A stretch of DNA of 64,000 bases from Liquidambar formosana (GCA_039720395.1 CM077828.1:26020717-26084716); one strand, 5' to 3'. Shown: positions 1 to 14,700, numbered from the stretch's first letter. Translations and numbers: made by a program. The notes: a model not told the origin generated them from the sequence alone.

Positions 1-213
1 TTCAATATTTAATATTTAGCAAATAGATTTTTTTTTTATAGAAGGCAGCATCACTGTAGAAAACTAGAAAACTTAGTAGTCATCACTTCTTTTTTTTTTG
101 ATCGGCAGTAGTCATCACATTTTCCAAAAAACCTTCCTACAAAAGTGATGTAGGACTGACCAATTATCTTGTTGCAAGACAAGTATACTTAACAATCACT
201 TCTATATCCTGGA

Positions 214-253
<40 letters not shown>

Positions 254-491
254 GAAAGAAAGAAAACAAAAACAAAAATCTCCAAAAACAAAAAGATGAA
301 AGTTTAAAATAAAATAAAAAATGTAAATCCAACTGCACATCAAAGATATGTCATCTCATCTGGCTCCTTTTTTTTTTCCCATCATCTATATTTCCAGTTG
401 TAAAAAGTAACAACATACAGTTTTAAGTTGACATACAAACACTTGAGAGAGAGAGGTTTCAAAGAAACAGCAGGTTGGGCATCTCAGTTAT
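1..491. other. 3' flank of the RsmG-like gene
   Basis: This stretch lies downstream of the stop codon of the minus-strand methyltransferase gene and probably includes its 3' UTR. It holds an uninterrupted run of 29 C (215-243) followed directly by an A-rich tract. An open frame on the plus strand at 428-724 is only the shadow of the last methyltransferase exon. I see nothing else here. Confidence 0.5.
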
Positions 492-3400
492 TTACAGAGG
501 TAATTTCGCTGGTGTACCTGGATCTCGGGGATACTTCCTCGGGGTGGAGCGACCTTTTAAACAAACAATGGCAGTTCTCTGTCCATATGGGCTGTGTGAT
601 TCCACTGGACACAATAAAAGAGGCACTAATTCACTTCAATAAGGAAGCATATGTCTTCGTTACAGTAATGCAAGTTCACTTCAGATTTAAACCTAAATAT
701 GGGGATGGGACGTCCTACATCTAGGTTTAACATCGAGAACCTGAACCAACTAAGTTGATTAAATGACAGTTTTTTTTGTTTTTTTTTTTTTTTTTTGAGA
801 CTTTATATGGTAATTTAAAGCACAAAGCAATCATATACTAAATATGCCCTGTCAACAAAAATAGAAAATCTGCAGAGCTCTAATGGGAAACTTGATGTAA
901 CAAGCAGAGTTTCACAATCTGTGCTTTAAAACAAACACATGCAGGTAGGAAAACCCTCCATGGTGGGACATCCAGGATCTTGGACTTGGTCTGCAACAGT
1001 ATTCTATAAACATGGGAAACTTGGCTTTGATCTCCCAGGTGAGATTAGTTTGCATGATTTACGACAGACAAGAAAGTTAAGCTAGTAGTCGGTATGGTCT
1101 CATCAACATCTTTTCACTCTATTTAATTACCACTAAAACATACAAGTAAATGAGGCTTGCTAAAATTTTACTCTGGGTCATCAACGAACCCATTAGTATA
1201 TCTCATTTTATTACCAGATCAATGAAGATTCTTATGTCAGAACTCAATATAGAATAAATATACCTGAGCACAATTGCAAGACAGAAGCACCCATCAATTG
1301 AATTGCTCTTTCTGCATTTTTAACTTCCTCCTGCCCACATGTACCAAACAGAAAAATTAGTTGATGATTCAAATCTATGAAAAGTATGAAAGAATGGGCC
1401 TCTTCTGCCTGTCCTGAAACCTGGACCAAGGACTCATACATGTATACGAGTCAAGGGCCAAGTAAACCCGTAATGATTAAGAAAGCTGATTGGCAGGAAC
1501 CCCCATGGGTTGCACTGCTGACCATCTCACCATGCTATTACACATATCTAAAAGAATAAAAGGCCTACTGGGAACACTTGCAATTTGCAACAAATTTAGA
1601 CCATTCCATTCCTTTTCATAGCATTTCAAGTGGGGTCTCATGTCATGAAATAGTTTTGGTTAAGCTTCTACTTCTACTTGTGGTGACACCTCATTATTTG
1701 TTAGATTGACTCCCTTCTCAAAAATAGACATGCACCTTCAAATAGTACAGTTGCCTCACAAGGTATGTAAATAGGTGTCAAAAGCAGGAGATACCAGTAG
1801 TGGATTGTAGACTGTATTGCCTGCACTTCTTCCTATTCAGAGTAGTGTGAGGAAGGGCTTTTGTTCCTTATGTCCACAAAAACAACAAGGTATGAATTCA
1901 GTATCTGCTGTCATGGATAGGTGTTTTTAGATTGGCACATTTTGTTGAACATCAAAAAACTATTGATGCCTCAGATGTACTGATTCTCTACTTTGAGGAG
2001 ATTGTGTGCTTGAACAGGGTTCAAAATTGTGAAATCATATATCATGTTTGAACAGTCTTGAAAGATGAAGACCAAATCGTGCTTCATCACCCCCAAACAG
2101 ATACCAAATGGAAGTGGTACAAAGAAACTTAAGAAACTTGATATGGCTTTTTGTTGGGATATACTATTGAAATAATGAGACAAGTTGCTGCCTCTCAATG
2201 GCTCTATTTTGTTTAGTCTAAGTAGGGCTACCATGAGGTATTGTCTTAAGCCTCTTCAATGATCATAACTGGAGAAGAATGGATAATCAAAATATGATTC
2301 CATTTGGGTTCCCAATCTTATCACATATTCGTTTAATAAACATTTTGGCATCACTTATTAAATAACAAGAAAAGGATTTTCTGAGGTCCTCTTGGGTGTG
2401 TAATTGGCAGATCTCACAGCCTGTGCATGTGCTTTTTAATTCCCCCAAATATGCTATAATTTATTTTTTATTTTTTATTTTTTGATAAGACCCCAAATAT
2501 GCTATATTTTTTGCCTTCTTTCACCAACATCTAGCATAGACTAATGTGTTTCACGGGCCACCCTACACTTGATTCCACCCATCCATACCAAAGCGAGATC
2601 CTGACACATGAAATAACTCACAGTTGTGTGCTTAAAAATCTTTCTTACCTAAATTCATTAAAGACTGGTTCAGAGAAGTGTTCTACCATCTCATATATGA
2701 AAAGTCATGTTTTCCATGAATCCAATATAAGAAATCTAAGCATATGAAATAATTAACAATCGTGTGCGGAAAAAAAGCCCTTTTTATAAAATTTAAAAAA
2801 AAAAAAAAAAAAAAACTATGACAGACTAGTTTGGAGACAAAGTGGTCTACTCTCATACATAAAGCATCAAGATTTCCTTGCAATAGTCTAAACACTATGC
2901 AAAAAATCAACTTGTCAATACACTATGTGATAGCATTATAGGATATATATACAACTCTTCAGTAAAGAATAATGATTAGGTGATTGAAGTTCCACATGGA
3001 GAATAAAAATTCATACCTCTGGATTATGACCCTTTGCAGCTACAAACAAACCACCCACACGAACAAGAGGAAGACAGTACTCAGCTGAAAATCAGAGATA
3101 TCACAAGAAGCTCCTTAAGCAGTAATCAAACACTTGAAGATACATAGACAAAACCCTAACAGGAAGTTTTCTTCATTACCTAAAATTCTCATTTCTGCTA
3201 CTGCCCTGGCCACTGCCACATCAAATACCTCTCTGAAGCCATTATTTTGTCCAAAATTCTGTCCTATAACAATGTTCAGAATATGTGTTATGCCCAAGAG
3301 AAGGTTAGTGGTGAGTAAAACGTAGAAACTAGATGGTTCCATAAATTTTTTATTTTCATTTTATTTTTTTAAGTTGTTCTTGAGAACCACTTCCTTTGAA

Positions 3401-4410
3401 AAAAAAAAATGAAGTCTAGCATTCCAACTAAGAACTAAATTACTTAATTACACTAACTTAAAACCAGAGCCAACAAATGTAGTTAAGAGGTGAATTGAGA
3501 TCACCCATTCAGAGAGAGAGAGAGTTTTTAAAAGTTCAGAATCAAATTGGTAGAAATTGGTTGAACCCCAATTTTATCATGAAGTCGTAATGCATTAATA
3601 AAAATAAAAATGAGAGTAATCAAACAAGGAAATGAGCTATGAAATAATAAGCTAAGCAAAATCAAGACCTCGATGAGAACAATGAGGAAACTCATACCTC
3701 TGCTCTTCCTCGTACAACTTTCACATTTGACAAACCAGCAACACCAACTGCGTGCTCCAAGAAAACGCAACGCTTGTTTATAGACTCCAAAAGCGTCACA
3801 TTCCAACCTACCCATCCCAGAAATTAAAAACCAACACATAGAATTACAAGTAAACAAACTAGCAGTGCACCTATTATTGCGAATTTGCGATACCTCACCT
3901 GGACATGCAATAGCTAAGATTAACCCAGGAAGCCCTGGACCGCTACCAACATCGATGAGGTTGAGGTTTTCGCACGCAGAGTTACAATGTGAAAGGTAAG
4001 AGTTCTGTATAGGAGGAATAATAGCAAGTGAGTCCTCAACGTGCCTTCCATGACCTCGTTCGCCTCCGTAACGGCAGTGAGATTCATTCTCTGTAAAATA
4101 ATGAGGCACAAGATCTCTCAACTCAGCTCATACATACATAAACAAATACAATTATCTATATATGGTTATGGTGGGAGGGACCTGGTTCCAATGAAGAAGA
4201 GCGTCGACGTAGAGAGAAATCTGTTCCTTTTGGCGAGAAGTCAGGGTTTCAAAGTAGGAAGAACTGAGGAATTCTGGTTGTGGTTATGGTTTTTGCGTTG
4301 TTTTTACAACGATAAAGCGTTGTTGGTTGGGAGGTCGGAAGATGTTTGACGAAAGTTCTCATAAAGAGTGGCGACGAGACGCTGGGGATTTTGCTACGGC
4401 AAATCAACAT
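492..4410 (-). CDS. RSMG: RsmG/GidB-like 16S rRNA (guanine-N7) methyltransferase, frameshifted as assembled
   Basis: Bacterial RsmG methylates a guanine of small-subunit rRNA using S-adenosylmethionine; plant copies are expected to act in the plastid. Seven minus-strand exons are visible: about 4410-4182, 4090-3899, 3807-3698, 3258-3180, 3084-3017, 1330-1264 and 604-492, with GT-AG junctions that keep phase from exon 2 onward. The SAM-binding motif DVGSGPGLPG lies in exon 2, then VVRGRAE (exon 3), DVAVARAVAEMR (exon 4), GGLFVAAKG (exon 5), and the usual end TPRKYPRDPGTPAKLPL (exon 7). Two defects are seen. In exon 2 one base is missing near 4046, between the NLTAV and HVEDSL motifs, and the exon is one base short of the phase needed. 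In exon 1 the frame from the ATG at 4410 (S/T/K/R-rich, transit-peptide-like) reaches TGA while the conserved segment lies in a neighbouring frame. This is either a pseudogene or consensus errors. Family assignment is very secure; the exon 1 model is not. Confidence 0.85.
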
Positions 4411-4662
4411 AGTCGCGGGCCAGGTAGCGCGCGTGGACGATGACGGAGAGATTTAAAAACTCAGGTAGCGCGCTTGGCCCTTTAAAACTGGGCCCCGACG
4501 ATTTGGGATGCATAATGAGTTGGCCTGGCTCGTCAACCCAGAATTAGGGCAGGTTGTTGGGTTAGTGTTAACTTGGGCTTGGATTTGAACCTCAAAGTTC
4601 AGTTTGGGCCCTTTTTTTTCCTCTCTTTCTTTTTTTTTCTCAGGATTGGTAGTGGCTTTATA

Positions 4663-5071
4663 TTTCTCTAAAGGGAATGGCTATTGCAACCCCTATTTTT
4701 ATCATTCTATCTCTCATCCTTTAGGTTTTTAAAGTTTTAAGCAAAATATAAAGGGTTTTTATGAAAACCGACCGTGATGTCCTACTAAAAAACATCATTT
4801 TGAACAACTTTGTAGAAGAAAGTTTTTCCTAAATATATAATTTAAATATACTTTTTAGCCATTTTATAGCCTTTATTTCATTTTTTGCCAAAAAGTTTAC
4901 CTAAATGATAGATTTTGAAAAAACTTTCTTCTGCAAAGTTATTCAAAATAATGTTTTCTGGTCTAGTTTTTGTTAAAACCTTTTATATTTTTCATGAAAT
5001 CTTAAAAACCAAAAGGAAAGGGGTGGGATGATAAAAATGGGGCGTTGCAATAGCCGTTCCCTTTCTCTAAA
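4663..5071. mobile_element. Mutator-like foldback MITE, copy 1, with 10-bp TSD
   Basis: The element proper is 4673-5061 (389 bp). It begins GGGAATGGCTATTGCAACCC and ends with the near-exact reverse complement, TTGCAATAGCCGTTCCC. The two arms pair along almost the whole length, so the element is a large imperfect palindrome. The direct repeat TTTCTCTAAA flanks it at 4663-4672 and 5062-5071. No open frame is present, so movement would need a transposase in trans. A 9-10-bp target duplication with long terminal inverted repeats is the usual mark of Mutator-like elements. A second copy lies at 11981-12379. Confidence 0.88.
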
Positions 5072-5387
5072 GAACCAATGGGCTGAAGGTCTGAGCACAT
5101 TGTTGACAAAACCCCAACCAAAAAAAAAAAAAAAAAACAAAACAAAACAAAACAAGATCATCTTCATTGAGAAGTTGAGATATTAAAGCTTTTAGGTATA
5201 CCGAATTCATCAATCAATTGACATGAATTTCACAATTCTTTAGATTCAAAAAAAAATAAAAGACTCAACCTTTCTATTACTCCAATTTTTAGTGGAAAGG
5301 GGGTTTGGGAAAAAGTTTGGCTTGGTTCAACCTTGGGCTACTGTTCTACAGTTTGGGCTAACCGAAGCGTGGGAATGGCCAACCCAA

Positions 5388-5541
5388 GTGGCACGCTAGG
5401 TAGGAAGCAACATCATGGACATGCAATGTCTGAACAATTGATGTGTCAACGTGTGATTGAGCCAGTGGCACGCTAGGTAGGAAGCAACATCATGGACATG
5501 CAATGTCTAAACAATTGACGTGTCAACGTGTGATTGAGCCA
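5388..5541 (+). repeat. Two-copy 77-bp tandem duplication
   Basis: Two adjacent 77-bp units start with GTGGCACGCTAGGTAGGAAG at 5388 and 5465 and end with GTGATTGAGCCA. They differ at only a few positions, so the duplication is fairly recent. It lies in intergenic DNA with no coding frame. Confidence 0.9.
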
Positions 5542-7039
5542 TTGGAATCTTCCCTTTCCCCTTCTTTTGTTTTTTTTTTTTGTTGGTTTTTGTTTGGTTG
5601 GAAATGAGGCGTTGGAAAACTTCTTAAAAGAGATAAATAATAAATAAATAAATTCCCATTGACAGGAAAGAGGTGGTGGTGGTGTCAACCCACTTTCTAA
5701 GATGTAATGATTATATGGGGGGATTCATATTCGAGAGCCAAACAAGGCACAGTAGGTGGGGAATGAATACTTTTCCCTGTTTAGTCATAGGAGCCACACT
5801 ACCTACTCCATGATCAATGTGGATGGAATCACAAAAAGAAAAGAAGTCATGGGCCCCATTCCCCCTAGATTATCCTAATGGTGAATTGTTGATAAAAGTC
5901 ACTTTTATAATTCGGTGATCACCAAAATAAAAAATAAAGAATAAATTTTTTTTCATAAAATTTAAAAATCAGAGAATCTATGATGAGGCACCCTCTCATC
6001 AAAAACGAAATGTGGGAAAGGATTGTATCCTTGAATCTTTGTATTTATTTTGTCCCTTAATTTATTTTTTCTTTGCACCACTCTTATTATGTACGGCGTA
6101 CTTTTTATTGACATGTAATACTACGTTTTGCTTGATGATGTGGTAATATGGTAGTACTAATGTTTTTTTTTCTTTTATCACTCGTCTTTTATCATTGATT
6201 TACCGTATATGTCAAAAGTAGATAAATGAAAACTATCGTGTGAGACCCGGTAAATATTATTTTTTTTTTAAAAAAAAAACTATCACATATAAATGGTTGT
6301 AGGAGTATGAGTAAAATAATTAAATGGATGAAACGACAGTACTCTTCTTTAAAAGTATTTGAAATGATGGTGTGAAGTTTTTATTATACCTCATTATCAT
6401 ATCAGTATAAATCATGTCGACTCTAAATCACTTTTCACAATAAATAATAAAAATTAGTAAAATTGACGATGAAACTAGCATTTTCCTTAATTTGCCTTGG
6501 AGGATGTACGTTGTGCCTGCATTTTAGTGGAATCTAAAGTACTACTGGCACATCCAAATTGGTACAAAATTGTTAAAAGGTTGAAAGGAAGAAAAACGAA
6601 GAAAGCAACATATAGCACAGCCTGTAATATAACAAGCATGGGACACGAAAAACTGTGAACTTTTGATCTTTTGGTTTTGGACTTTGTTTGGTGTCAAAAA
6701 GATTTGAATCTCTGGAAATTTTCTTACTTTTTTCCGGAGTCCCACTTTTCCCATCAACTATACTTTGGTTTATCACCAAAAAAAAAAAAAATTTCACTCG
6801 AAAGGAGAAAAGTGGAACAAAAGGCTGTCTCATGGGGGTAACTTTAACAGGGTCAAACTTAAAGGTATAAAGCAATGGATTAATTGGGTGATTTTCTTAA
6901 CCAAAAGACAACTTGCATTTGTCCTCTATAACTCCTAAAACCTATAGCTTAAAGGCCCATTTTGCCCATTGCCTTTCTAAAATTTTCTCCAAAAGCACAC
7001 CAGTATGATGGTTCAAGGGTTTAAATCAAAGTTCTATTG

Positions 7040-7230
7040 CCAATGCATGGCCTTGTGGTCGAATGGGAAAATTTGGGTTCAAGTTCCTCCAGCGTTTTAA
7101 TTATTAGGAATTTAGGACTAGATTAGGGTAGGAGAGAACTTATTCTATGCGGTAGGGAGTTGGGGATTATGATGGGTTATTATGTTTGACTTCTACCATA
7201 AACAAAAGAAAAAAGAATAAAAAAATGTAA
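7040..7230 (+). mobile_element. Candidate tRNA-derived SINE
   Basis: An A-box-like TGGCCTTGTGG (about 7048-7058) is followed some 20 bases later by a B-box-like GGTTCAAGTTCC (about 7076-7087), the spacing of a pol III internal promoter. The segment ends in an A-rich tail after about 7198. I could not fix target duplications, so the borders are approximate. Confidence 0.4.
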
Positions 7231-8290
7231 TATTATAATACCCAAAATTTTTGCTTAAATTCTCTTACCCTAAATGGCAATTGGATTAACGAATCAAAAA
7301 TTTATAAAAAATTAATAATTCGTAGTGGGATGATGTATCGATTGTCATCTCATTTAAGTAATTTAGCATTTACGTACCCATAAGAGGGAAAAAAGAAAAA
7401 TGAAGTTTTGTTTAGGATTTCTATGTAACATAAACCTCCTCCTTTTTTTGGACTTATAATTTATTTCAATGGAAAAAACTAAACGGATTGAAACTTAAGA
7501 TACCAATGTACAGAGATACTACCCTTACATGGCGGGTTGGATTAGGTTGGGTTGGCTGGGTAGTCCTAAAAGCCTACCACAACCCCAATTAAGCCCCCAC
7601 CCCACCCCGAAATAAAATAAAATAAAATAAAATAATCAGATGGCCAAGTATCAAATCAAAAGTGGAATATTTAGGTGGGAGCCTCTCAAAATATGCATAT
7701 TTAGAAATCTTGTACTTTGATGAACTTTGGGTTATAACATCTGATCAGTAAATAACAAGTAACATGCAGTTTTGTCTCCATTCCTATTACCAAAAAAACT
7801 TTTCTTGGTTGGATAACATATTCACTAGGCTTCGCAGTCCCCCTCAATGCACCACATCCGGGTCTCTCTCTCTCTCTCTCTCTCTCCTTTCTGTCATTCC
7901 TGAGTTCTATGATTCCTGCGTCATATATTCTTTATATATTATATCTTACTAGTTATATCTGGCCTGCCAAGCAAAGCCCCCCCTTATCTTTAACCAAACC
8001 CAATAAAGCTTAAGCATCTCATCTACTCCCCATATACAGTCACAAACAGCCTTTTACTGTACCTTATAAAGAAATAAATGAATTATATATAATCACTAAA
8101 AAAAAAAAAAAAAAATGTTCAGCTACAAAACCTAATACTGCCTAATGCTTTGTCACCCAATCATGTTCCAATGAACTAGCTCACAGGGACATGTTTTCTG
8201 AATTCTTAGGTTATCAGTTGGCCGGGGACAATAGAGTAATTCACTTGAAGAGATATTTCTTACATGTCAACGAATTGACTAGTAATGGGA

Positions 8291-9708
8291 GGTGAGATAT
8301 GTCTACTTGTACTGTTGTGGTTGGATGTTGTGGTGTCATGATGTGAACAGTGGTTGCACCCAATTATTTTTCCTATGTTTGATGGGGTTTCTTTGCCTTT
8401 TCTTTGAGAACAAGGGCTGTGAAGGGCACGAGAAAAAGCTAGCTAGCACCTTCGTGATAATTTTCTCCATATGTAAGACAGAGAGAGAGAGAGAGAGAGA
8501 GAGTCTCTGAGACAAAGGGCACGCAATACCTTGGATTTTTGTTCATCCTTTCAAACAGCAATCATCATGCCCTCTTCCATGCTCTTCCCTCTGACTCTCC
8601 ACCACCATCATTACCATCACCACCACCACCACCAAAATATACCAAAAAAAGAGGCAGCAGAAGAAGATAAAGAAGAAGAAGAAGAAGAAGAAGTAATTAA
8701 TCAAGGGCTATTTACTTATGTGAAAACCCTAGCTAGTTTTTACATTAAATCTTCTCTGATGTGAACGGTCTTCTTCTTTGGAGGCTGCAACAACTAGCTA
8801 GCTCCTTTCTCTTCGTCTCTTTTCTCTCTCGGGGAATCAAGCGTCTCGGTCCGATCATTTGCTAGATCAAGCAAATCGCACAAGTTTTTGAAGCTTTTGG
8901 CTACATGGGTTTCTTCATTTTTCACTTATTGAAGTATTATAGTTTGGTTTAATATAAGTGCTGCTATTTAGGTATGTTCTTTAGCATAGCTAGCTTGTTG
9001 GATAAAGAAGAAAACATGATTATGGTATCTGGGTATGTCTGTAATGTTTTTCATAGAACACTATGATCTCTCTCTCTCTCTCTCTCTTGTTGAATTTTTA
9101 CAAAATGTTTTAATGTGGGTTTTGTTGGGATTTATGTCTAGGTAGTGTTTGGTGCAAGGAGGAATTGATGGAGGGAAGGATCCAGTACTGTTCTTTATTC
9201 TACATAATTATGACATATGTAATAAATGTTTTTTCTTTCACTTATTCTGTTATTCTGGAGAAGATGAGCAGTCATGTAGTGCAGAAGAGTTTCCTTTCTA
9301 AATGACTGAGGACCTTAAATTACCTTGTCACCACATATATGCCCATCGTACGCTGAGGTTCTTCTGTTAAAAATAGGGTTGCCTGCTCTTATATGGTGTC
9401 AAATATTTTAATTTTTCTTCTACCAATTTGTTTCATTACTAATTAAACCTTTATATCTTACTCAGATGATCTGTGCTTATCTGTGATAATCATAATAATG
9501 CTGATCGATCGTGATGATGTAGTAATGAACAACCATACACATTATCTATATATATATATAATATATATATATATTAGGGCTATTCAAGTGTGGGATATTC
9601 AAGCTATCATAAATGATCTTAGCTGTCATGCGGCTGCACGTGTCATTCATAGATGACCACGATAGTATGAGATATTTAGGATATCCCACACATGATCAAA
9701 ATTGTATC

Positions 9709-9739
<31 letters not shown>

Positions 9740-11718
9740 ATATATATATGTGTGTGTATGTATAAAGATTGAACTACATATACATGCATATGGTAGATGC
9801 GCAGATGCATGTGTGAGTCCTATATATACACGTATATGTCCATTTATATGTGTTTGTATGTGTACATGTGCATTTATATAGATTCATGTTTATGTATGTG
9901 AACGTACATTATATATAGATACATGTCTATACATCTATATAGGTTGAAAATCGAAGGCACAAATAATGCTTCCATGCAAGTTATAGATGGGAGGATTTAA
10001 TTTACTGCATCAATTTGAGGTATTAATTAATGTGTAAATAATTATATGTTTGGGTGTTTGTTATGTGTACATTTTATATCTATTTGTTTAGGGATAAATA
10101 ACTAGCAGCATGGATATATGCAGTTGGTAACATAATTCCTGAATCTTTTTTTTTTTTGGGCTGTGGGTGAGATGGGGAGGGGAAAAGTCACAGGATCACA
10201 ACATAATTCCTAAATCCTCGTTTGCCATTTTGGGCTGTTTGGAGACACATTAGTTGTCTACACAATAAATTTTTTCAATGACACCTTTGGCCTCTATCTC
10301 CATTTTGCACCCTCTTGTTGCACTGTTCCCACTCTTGTTTAGTTGTTTACCCAACATTATTTGCACTTAACCCCTCTTGATAAATTTGTTACTTTTTAAT
10401 TGGTGTCCTCCAATTTGCCCTATAATGTTGTCATTGCAACCTTACAAAGGGATACATAATTAGGATCCACGCACAGATGTGTCCCACTTGTAGGGTAAAG
10501 TTCAAGAAAAATCAGTTTGATAGGAAGAGTTTAATCATGCCCATTGTATACCCCTAAGGGTATACCTTTTTTTTCTTTTTTTGCTTACTTTTCTGCAATG
10601 CGTTGTGCATGTCTTCAAAAATTCCTTTTACAATATTCTAATTTAAATTCTGAGTCAAATTTTCTTCTCAGCACATGCATCATCTGGAAATTGATGGGAT
10701 AGAGGAATCTTTATCTTTTTCAATAGAAAGTAAAAGAATTCTCTAAATTTCCATACCAATAACTTATGGTTGATGAAAAGTGTTTCATGCATGGGATAAT
10801 TTTTCCCAAACATGTCGTGTACGTTCTGAACTAATGATGAGGCAATTTTTTGGCATGGAATTGAGTACTCAAAGTTATTTATATCACCTTTTTCCCAGCA
10901 TAATTATAGGAAGCAAATGTATCTTAGTTCATAATTGTTATTTTTCTAAAGCCACAATTATATTATGTTTTTTTTCAAGGCTTTTAGGCATGCCTTCATT
11001 AATGAAGAAGTGGTATCTAGTTGAAGAAGGTAGGATTTTTTTTTTATTTTTTTATTTTATTTTATTTTTTTATTGATTATGATTTAGAACTTAATCAAAT
11101 CATATGTACTGGTCATTGTAATTGATCTCATATATCCCACCATTCTCCGCGAGAGTTATCTCATGGCTGGTTGACGGAACAAATTAAAGCCTGGAATATC
11201 TTCAACAAAGAGTGGCAATTCCCATTATTAATTGTTGTTTACATTGACAGGGGCTGACTACAGTACTCCTCATACTATGCCATAATATATGCACATTATT
11301 TGTCTTGGTTGACTCCTTTACAGATGCTGCAAACCTTCTCCATTGACATATACTACTTCTTTTATGTCTTCTAAATTTTTTGCCATTTCTATTTTTTTTC
11401 CGATTCTATTTGACAGGACGATGAAACACACACTTCTGCGGTAGTTTTTATTGTTATTTAATAGAAGAAATTTCTATTCATTAGGAAACATCCCACTTTG
11501 CGAGTATTTTGGAATTTAAATATAATCTTCAAATTAATCTTTTTAGGTAGATTAATTAAGAGTTCAACTCCCCCCCCCCCCCCCCCCAAAAAAAAAAAAA
11601 AATCGATTGCCATTGATATTATTAATGATTTTTTAGCTGCCCCTATGTAGACAAAATCCTGACTTAACCCCTATTATCTTGACACCATCTCTTGCTGGAC
11701 TTCTAATTGAACCGCAAC
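8291..11718. other. Intergenic, AT-rich, microsatellite-rich
   Basis: There is a (GA)n tract near 8479-8501 and a (TC)n tract near 9067-9089. TA and TG repeats occur at about 9549-9575 and 9709-9750. A weak foldback around 9585-9700 has GTGTGGGATAT near one end and ATATCCCACAC near the other. The 8460-8900 segment, with GA repeat, CT-rich stretches and a short frame with a His run and a Glu run, resembles an untranslated leader, but no downstream coding exon could be joined to it. A C18 run followed by A14 lies at 11570-11601. No gene is supported. Confidence 0.45.
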
Positions 11719-14700
11719 GATTAGGGCTTCAATGGGGTGGGGCAAATGGGGAGATTTTGTATTGACAACTTCTTGTCATAGAGTAATTCTATGTCTTGCC
11801 CTTCAATTCACAAGCTCCTTTGATACCTCCATATTAGGTGATTAGGGTTTTAATGGCGTGGGGCAAAAGGGGAGATTTTGTATTGACAACTTCTTGTCAT
11901 AGAGTAATTGTATGTCTCGCCCTTCAATTCACAAGCTCCTTTAATACCTCCATATTTGGTAATCAGTTCGATTAATGGCCGGGAACGGCTATTGCAACCC
12001 CCCATTCCTACAAGCCTACCCCCATCCTTTAGGTTTTTAAGGTTTTATGCAAGATATAAAAAGTTTTTATGAAAACCGGCTGTGATGTCAACTAGAAAAC
12101 ATCATTTTGAACAACTTTGTAGAAGAAAGTTTTTCCAAAATCTATCATTTAAATAAACTTTTTAACCATTTATAGCTTTTATTTCATTTTTTGCCAAAAA
12201 GTCTACCTAAACGATAAATTTTGGAAAAACTTTCTTCTGCAAAGTTGTTCAAAATGATGTTTTCTAGTGGACATCATGACCAGTTTTCATAAAAACTTTT
12301 TATATTTTACATAAAACCTTAAAAACCTAAAGGATGGGAGGTGGGCTTATAGGAATGGGGGGTTGCAATAGCCGTTCCCTTAATGGCCCCCTTCAGTGGT
12401 GGTCCACAGGCCCGGTTTTGAGCCCAGGCGAGCAAGATGGTCACCTGGGGCCCATATTTTGGGCTAAAAAAAAGGGCCCCTTATTTACCTATCCACTTTA
12501 TAGTTATTACAAGCTCAAAAATCAGCCAAAATAAGAAGCTTTTCCTTATACATATTGTTTTTTTTTTAAAAAAAAGGCCCCATTCTACCAAGCCCAATTC
12601 TAGCCCAAAAGAAAAGGTCAAAAACTAAAAAATAAAAAAGTTACACGGGAATCAAGGTTTAGCAATTTAGATCTCAGATCTCAAATCTGAGACCTATTCA
12701 CAATCCCTTTCATAGTTCTTGAGTTCCACTCCACCGCTCCACGTTTCCACCCTCCGGTTTCTTCTCTCTTAATCAGTTAATCTCTTTGAGTCTCTCACAG
12801 TCTCACCCTCTCTCCATCTCTTGTTTGACCCTTGGAGATTCTTTGAAACATAGTGAGCATTTTGATATTGATTGGAGGGATTTATTGTCAGAATTAAAGG
12901 TCTTGAAAGAATTTTTACCTATAGATATAAAAAAATCCAATTCAAGTATTAAATTATTTGAAAGAAATGGGTGGTTGTTTCCCAAATGCTTGGATTGCTT
13001 AAAGAATATTGTTGACTATACTAGTTACAATTGCCTTTGTAGAAAGAAGTTTTTCAAAATTGAAATTGATCAAATCTTACCTTCGTTGAAGAATGTCACA
13101 AGAAAGATTGACTTGATTGGTTATATTATCTCTTGAAAATGATATGGTAGAAAAATTTGATTATATTAGCTTAATTAATAGTTTTGCAGCTAAAACTACG
13201 AAAAGAGTGATGTTTAAATGACATTTTGTTATAATTGATTCATTTCTTTTGATATTATAGCTATAGATTTTATTTGGCATTTGTTTTTTTCTTTTGTGTT
13301 GTAAAGTGGATTTTGCTCAATTATGAAGCAAGAAGTATGTATTCTATCTTTTAAAGTTTTTGTAATCATCTCTTGTCATTTTCATTTATAAAAGCAAATT
13401 TTAGTAATTTTATATGCAAACAAACTTTATGTTGGTACTTGATAGTAGGAATTTTTTTTTTTTGGGTATTTAGAACCTTTTTTTTTTTTTTTATAAAAAA
13501 AATATGTATAGAAAGAAGAAGGCCCCATTTTAGAAGTTCTCCTAGGACTCCAAATAACTCAGAACCGGCCCTAGGTGGTCCGGCTACAATGGGGCTAATG
13601 GCATGACTGTTTTGCATGTTGCCATTTCATTAGAAACCTTACTAAAGAAATAATCTCATAATAAAGGCATATCATATACAAAACTTGCTTATAACAAAAT
13701 CGTGGCACCAAATTGTCATAGTGACCCATAGTTTAAAACTGTCATTACCAATAATAGTTCAGCATGCCAAAAATGGATAAAAAAACAAAAACATAAATAA
13801 AACTTCTGCTTTACGAGAGTATGGATTTGGACACTACTTGCTTCCACCTCAGGATAGAGGAGTTCTTCCCCACCTCCATTCATTTTTTACCACATGTTAT
13901 AAATATTTTAGAAAAATATGAATTCAAAAACACAAACAAACGAATAAGCTAATATGAATACATGGACACATATTCATGTTAACACAAACATTGATGTAGG
14001 ACAAAGAATCCAAGCAAAGTTATTTATTATTATTAATTTTGTAATTTTCGTTTTTATTTAGTTTAGGGTTTTATTTACTTGTTTTTGATAGGTTTTAAAG
14101 TTTAATTAGGCAAAATTGAGTCCTTATAAGTTACTATATTAGTTGGGGTTAATTTTAGAAGGTTTCCAAGTGTTTTGGGGGTTTTATGAAACCTTTAAAA
14201 GGCTACAAAGTAAAAAAAACGGGATTTGTCAGTTTTGGTAATTTTTGGCAATTTCTTATTTTGTTTTTTCTTTCCTAAAGATATAGTTCTAGTTGAATTT
14301 GGTTATTTATTAAGTTTAGGACTTTTGAGTTATAGTTCTAAGTCAAATTAGATTTTGCAGCCTATATAAAAGTTGCCTCCTTTCATTGTAAAGTAATGTT
14401 TTGATTTAATAAGAATTTCTTTATGAGATTTTACTCTCTTTGCTCGTGGATTCGGGTTGTTTTCTCTTTACTCGTGGATTCAAGTATTTTCTAAGAAGAA
14501 GGCTATGTCCTTTTTTTTTTCATACGCTTTCCGCTACGTCAGTTGGTATCAGAGCAGGCTTCATCCTGGTCAGATGGCGAATGCACACAAGGGTGGCAAC
14601 ATCTTTAATGACGGTGATCGTGTTAAGTTTCTTACAAGGGTGAATTTAGAACCTTTCAATGTGAGACCAAGCAAGCATTGCGGGAGATACAAGCAACCCT

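Larger units (their letters stand above)
4411..8290. other. Intergenic, repeat-bearing, no gene seen
   Basis: No open frame here resembles a known protein. The stretch contains a Mutator-like MITE (4663-5071 with target duplications), a 77-bp tandem duplication (5388-5541), a SINE candidate (7040-7230) and a (TC)n microsatellite near 7862-7886. The part next to 4410 should contain the promoter of the methyltransferase gene, but I see no convincing core element. Confidence 0.5.
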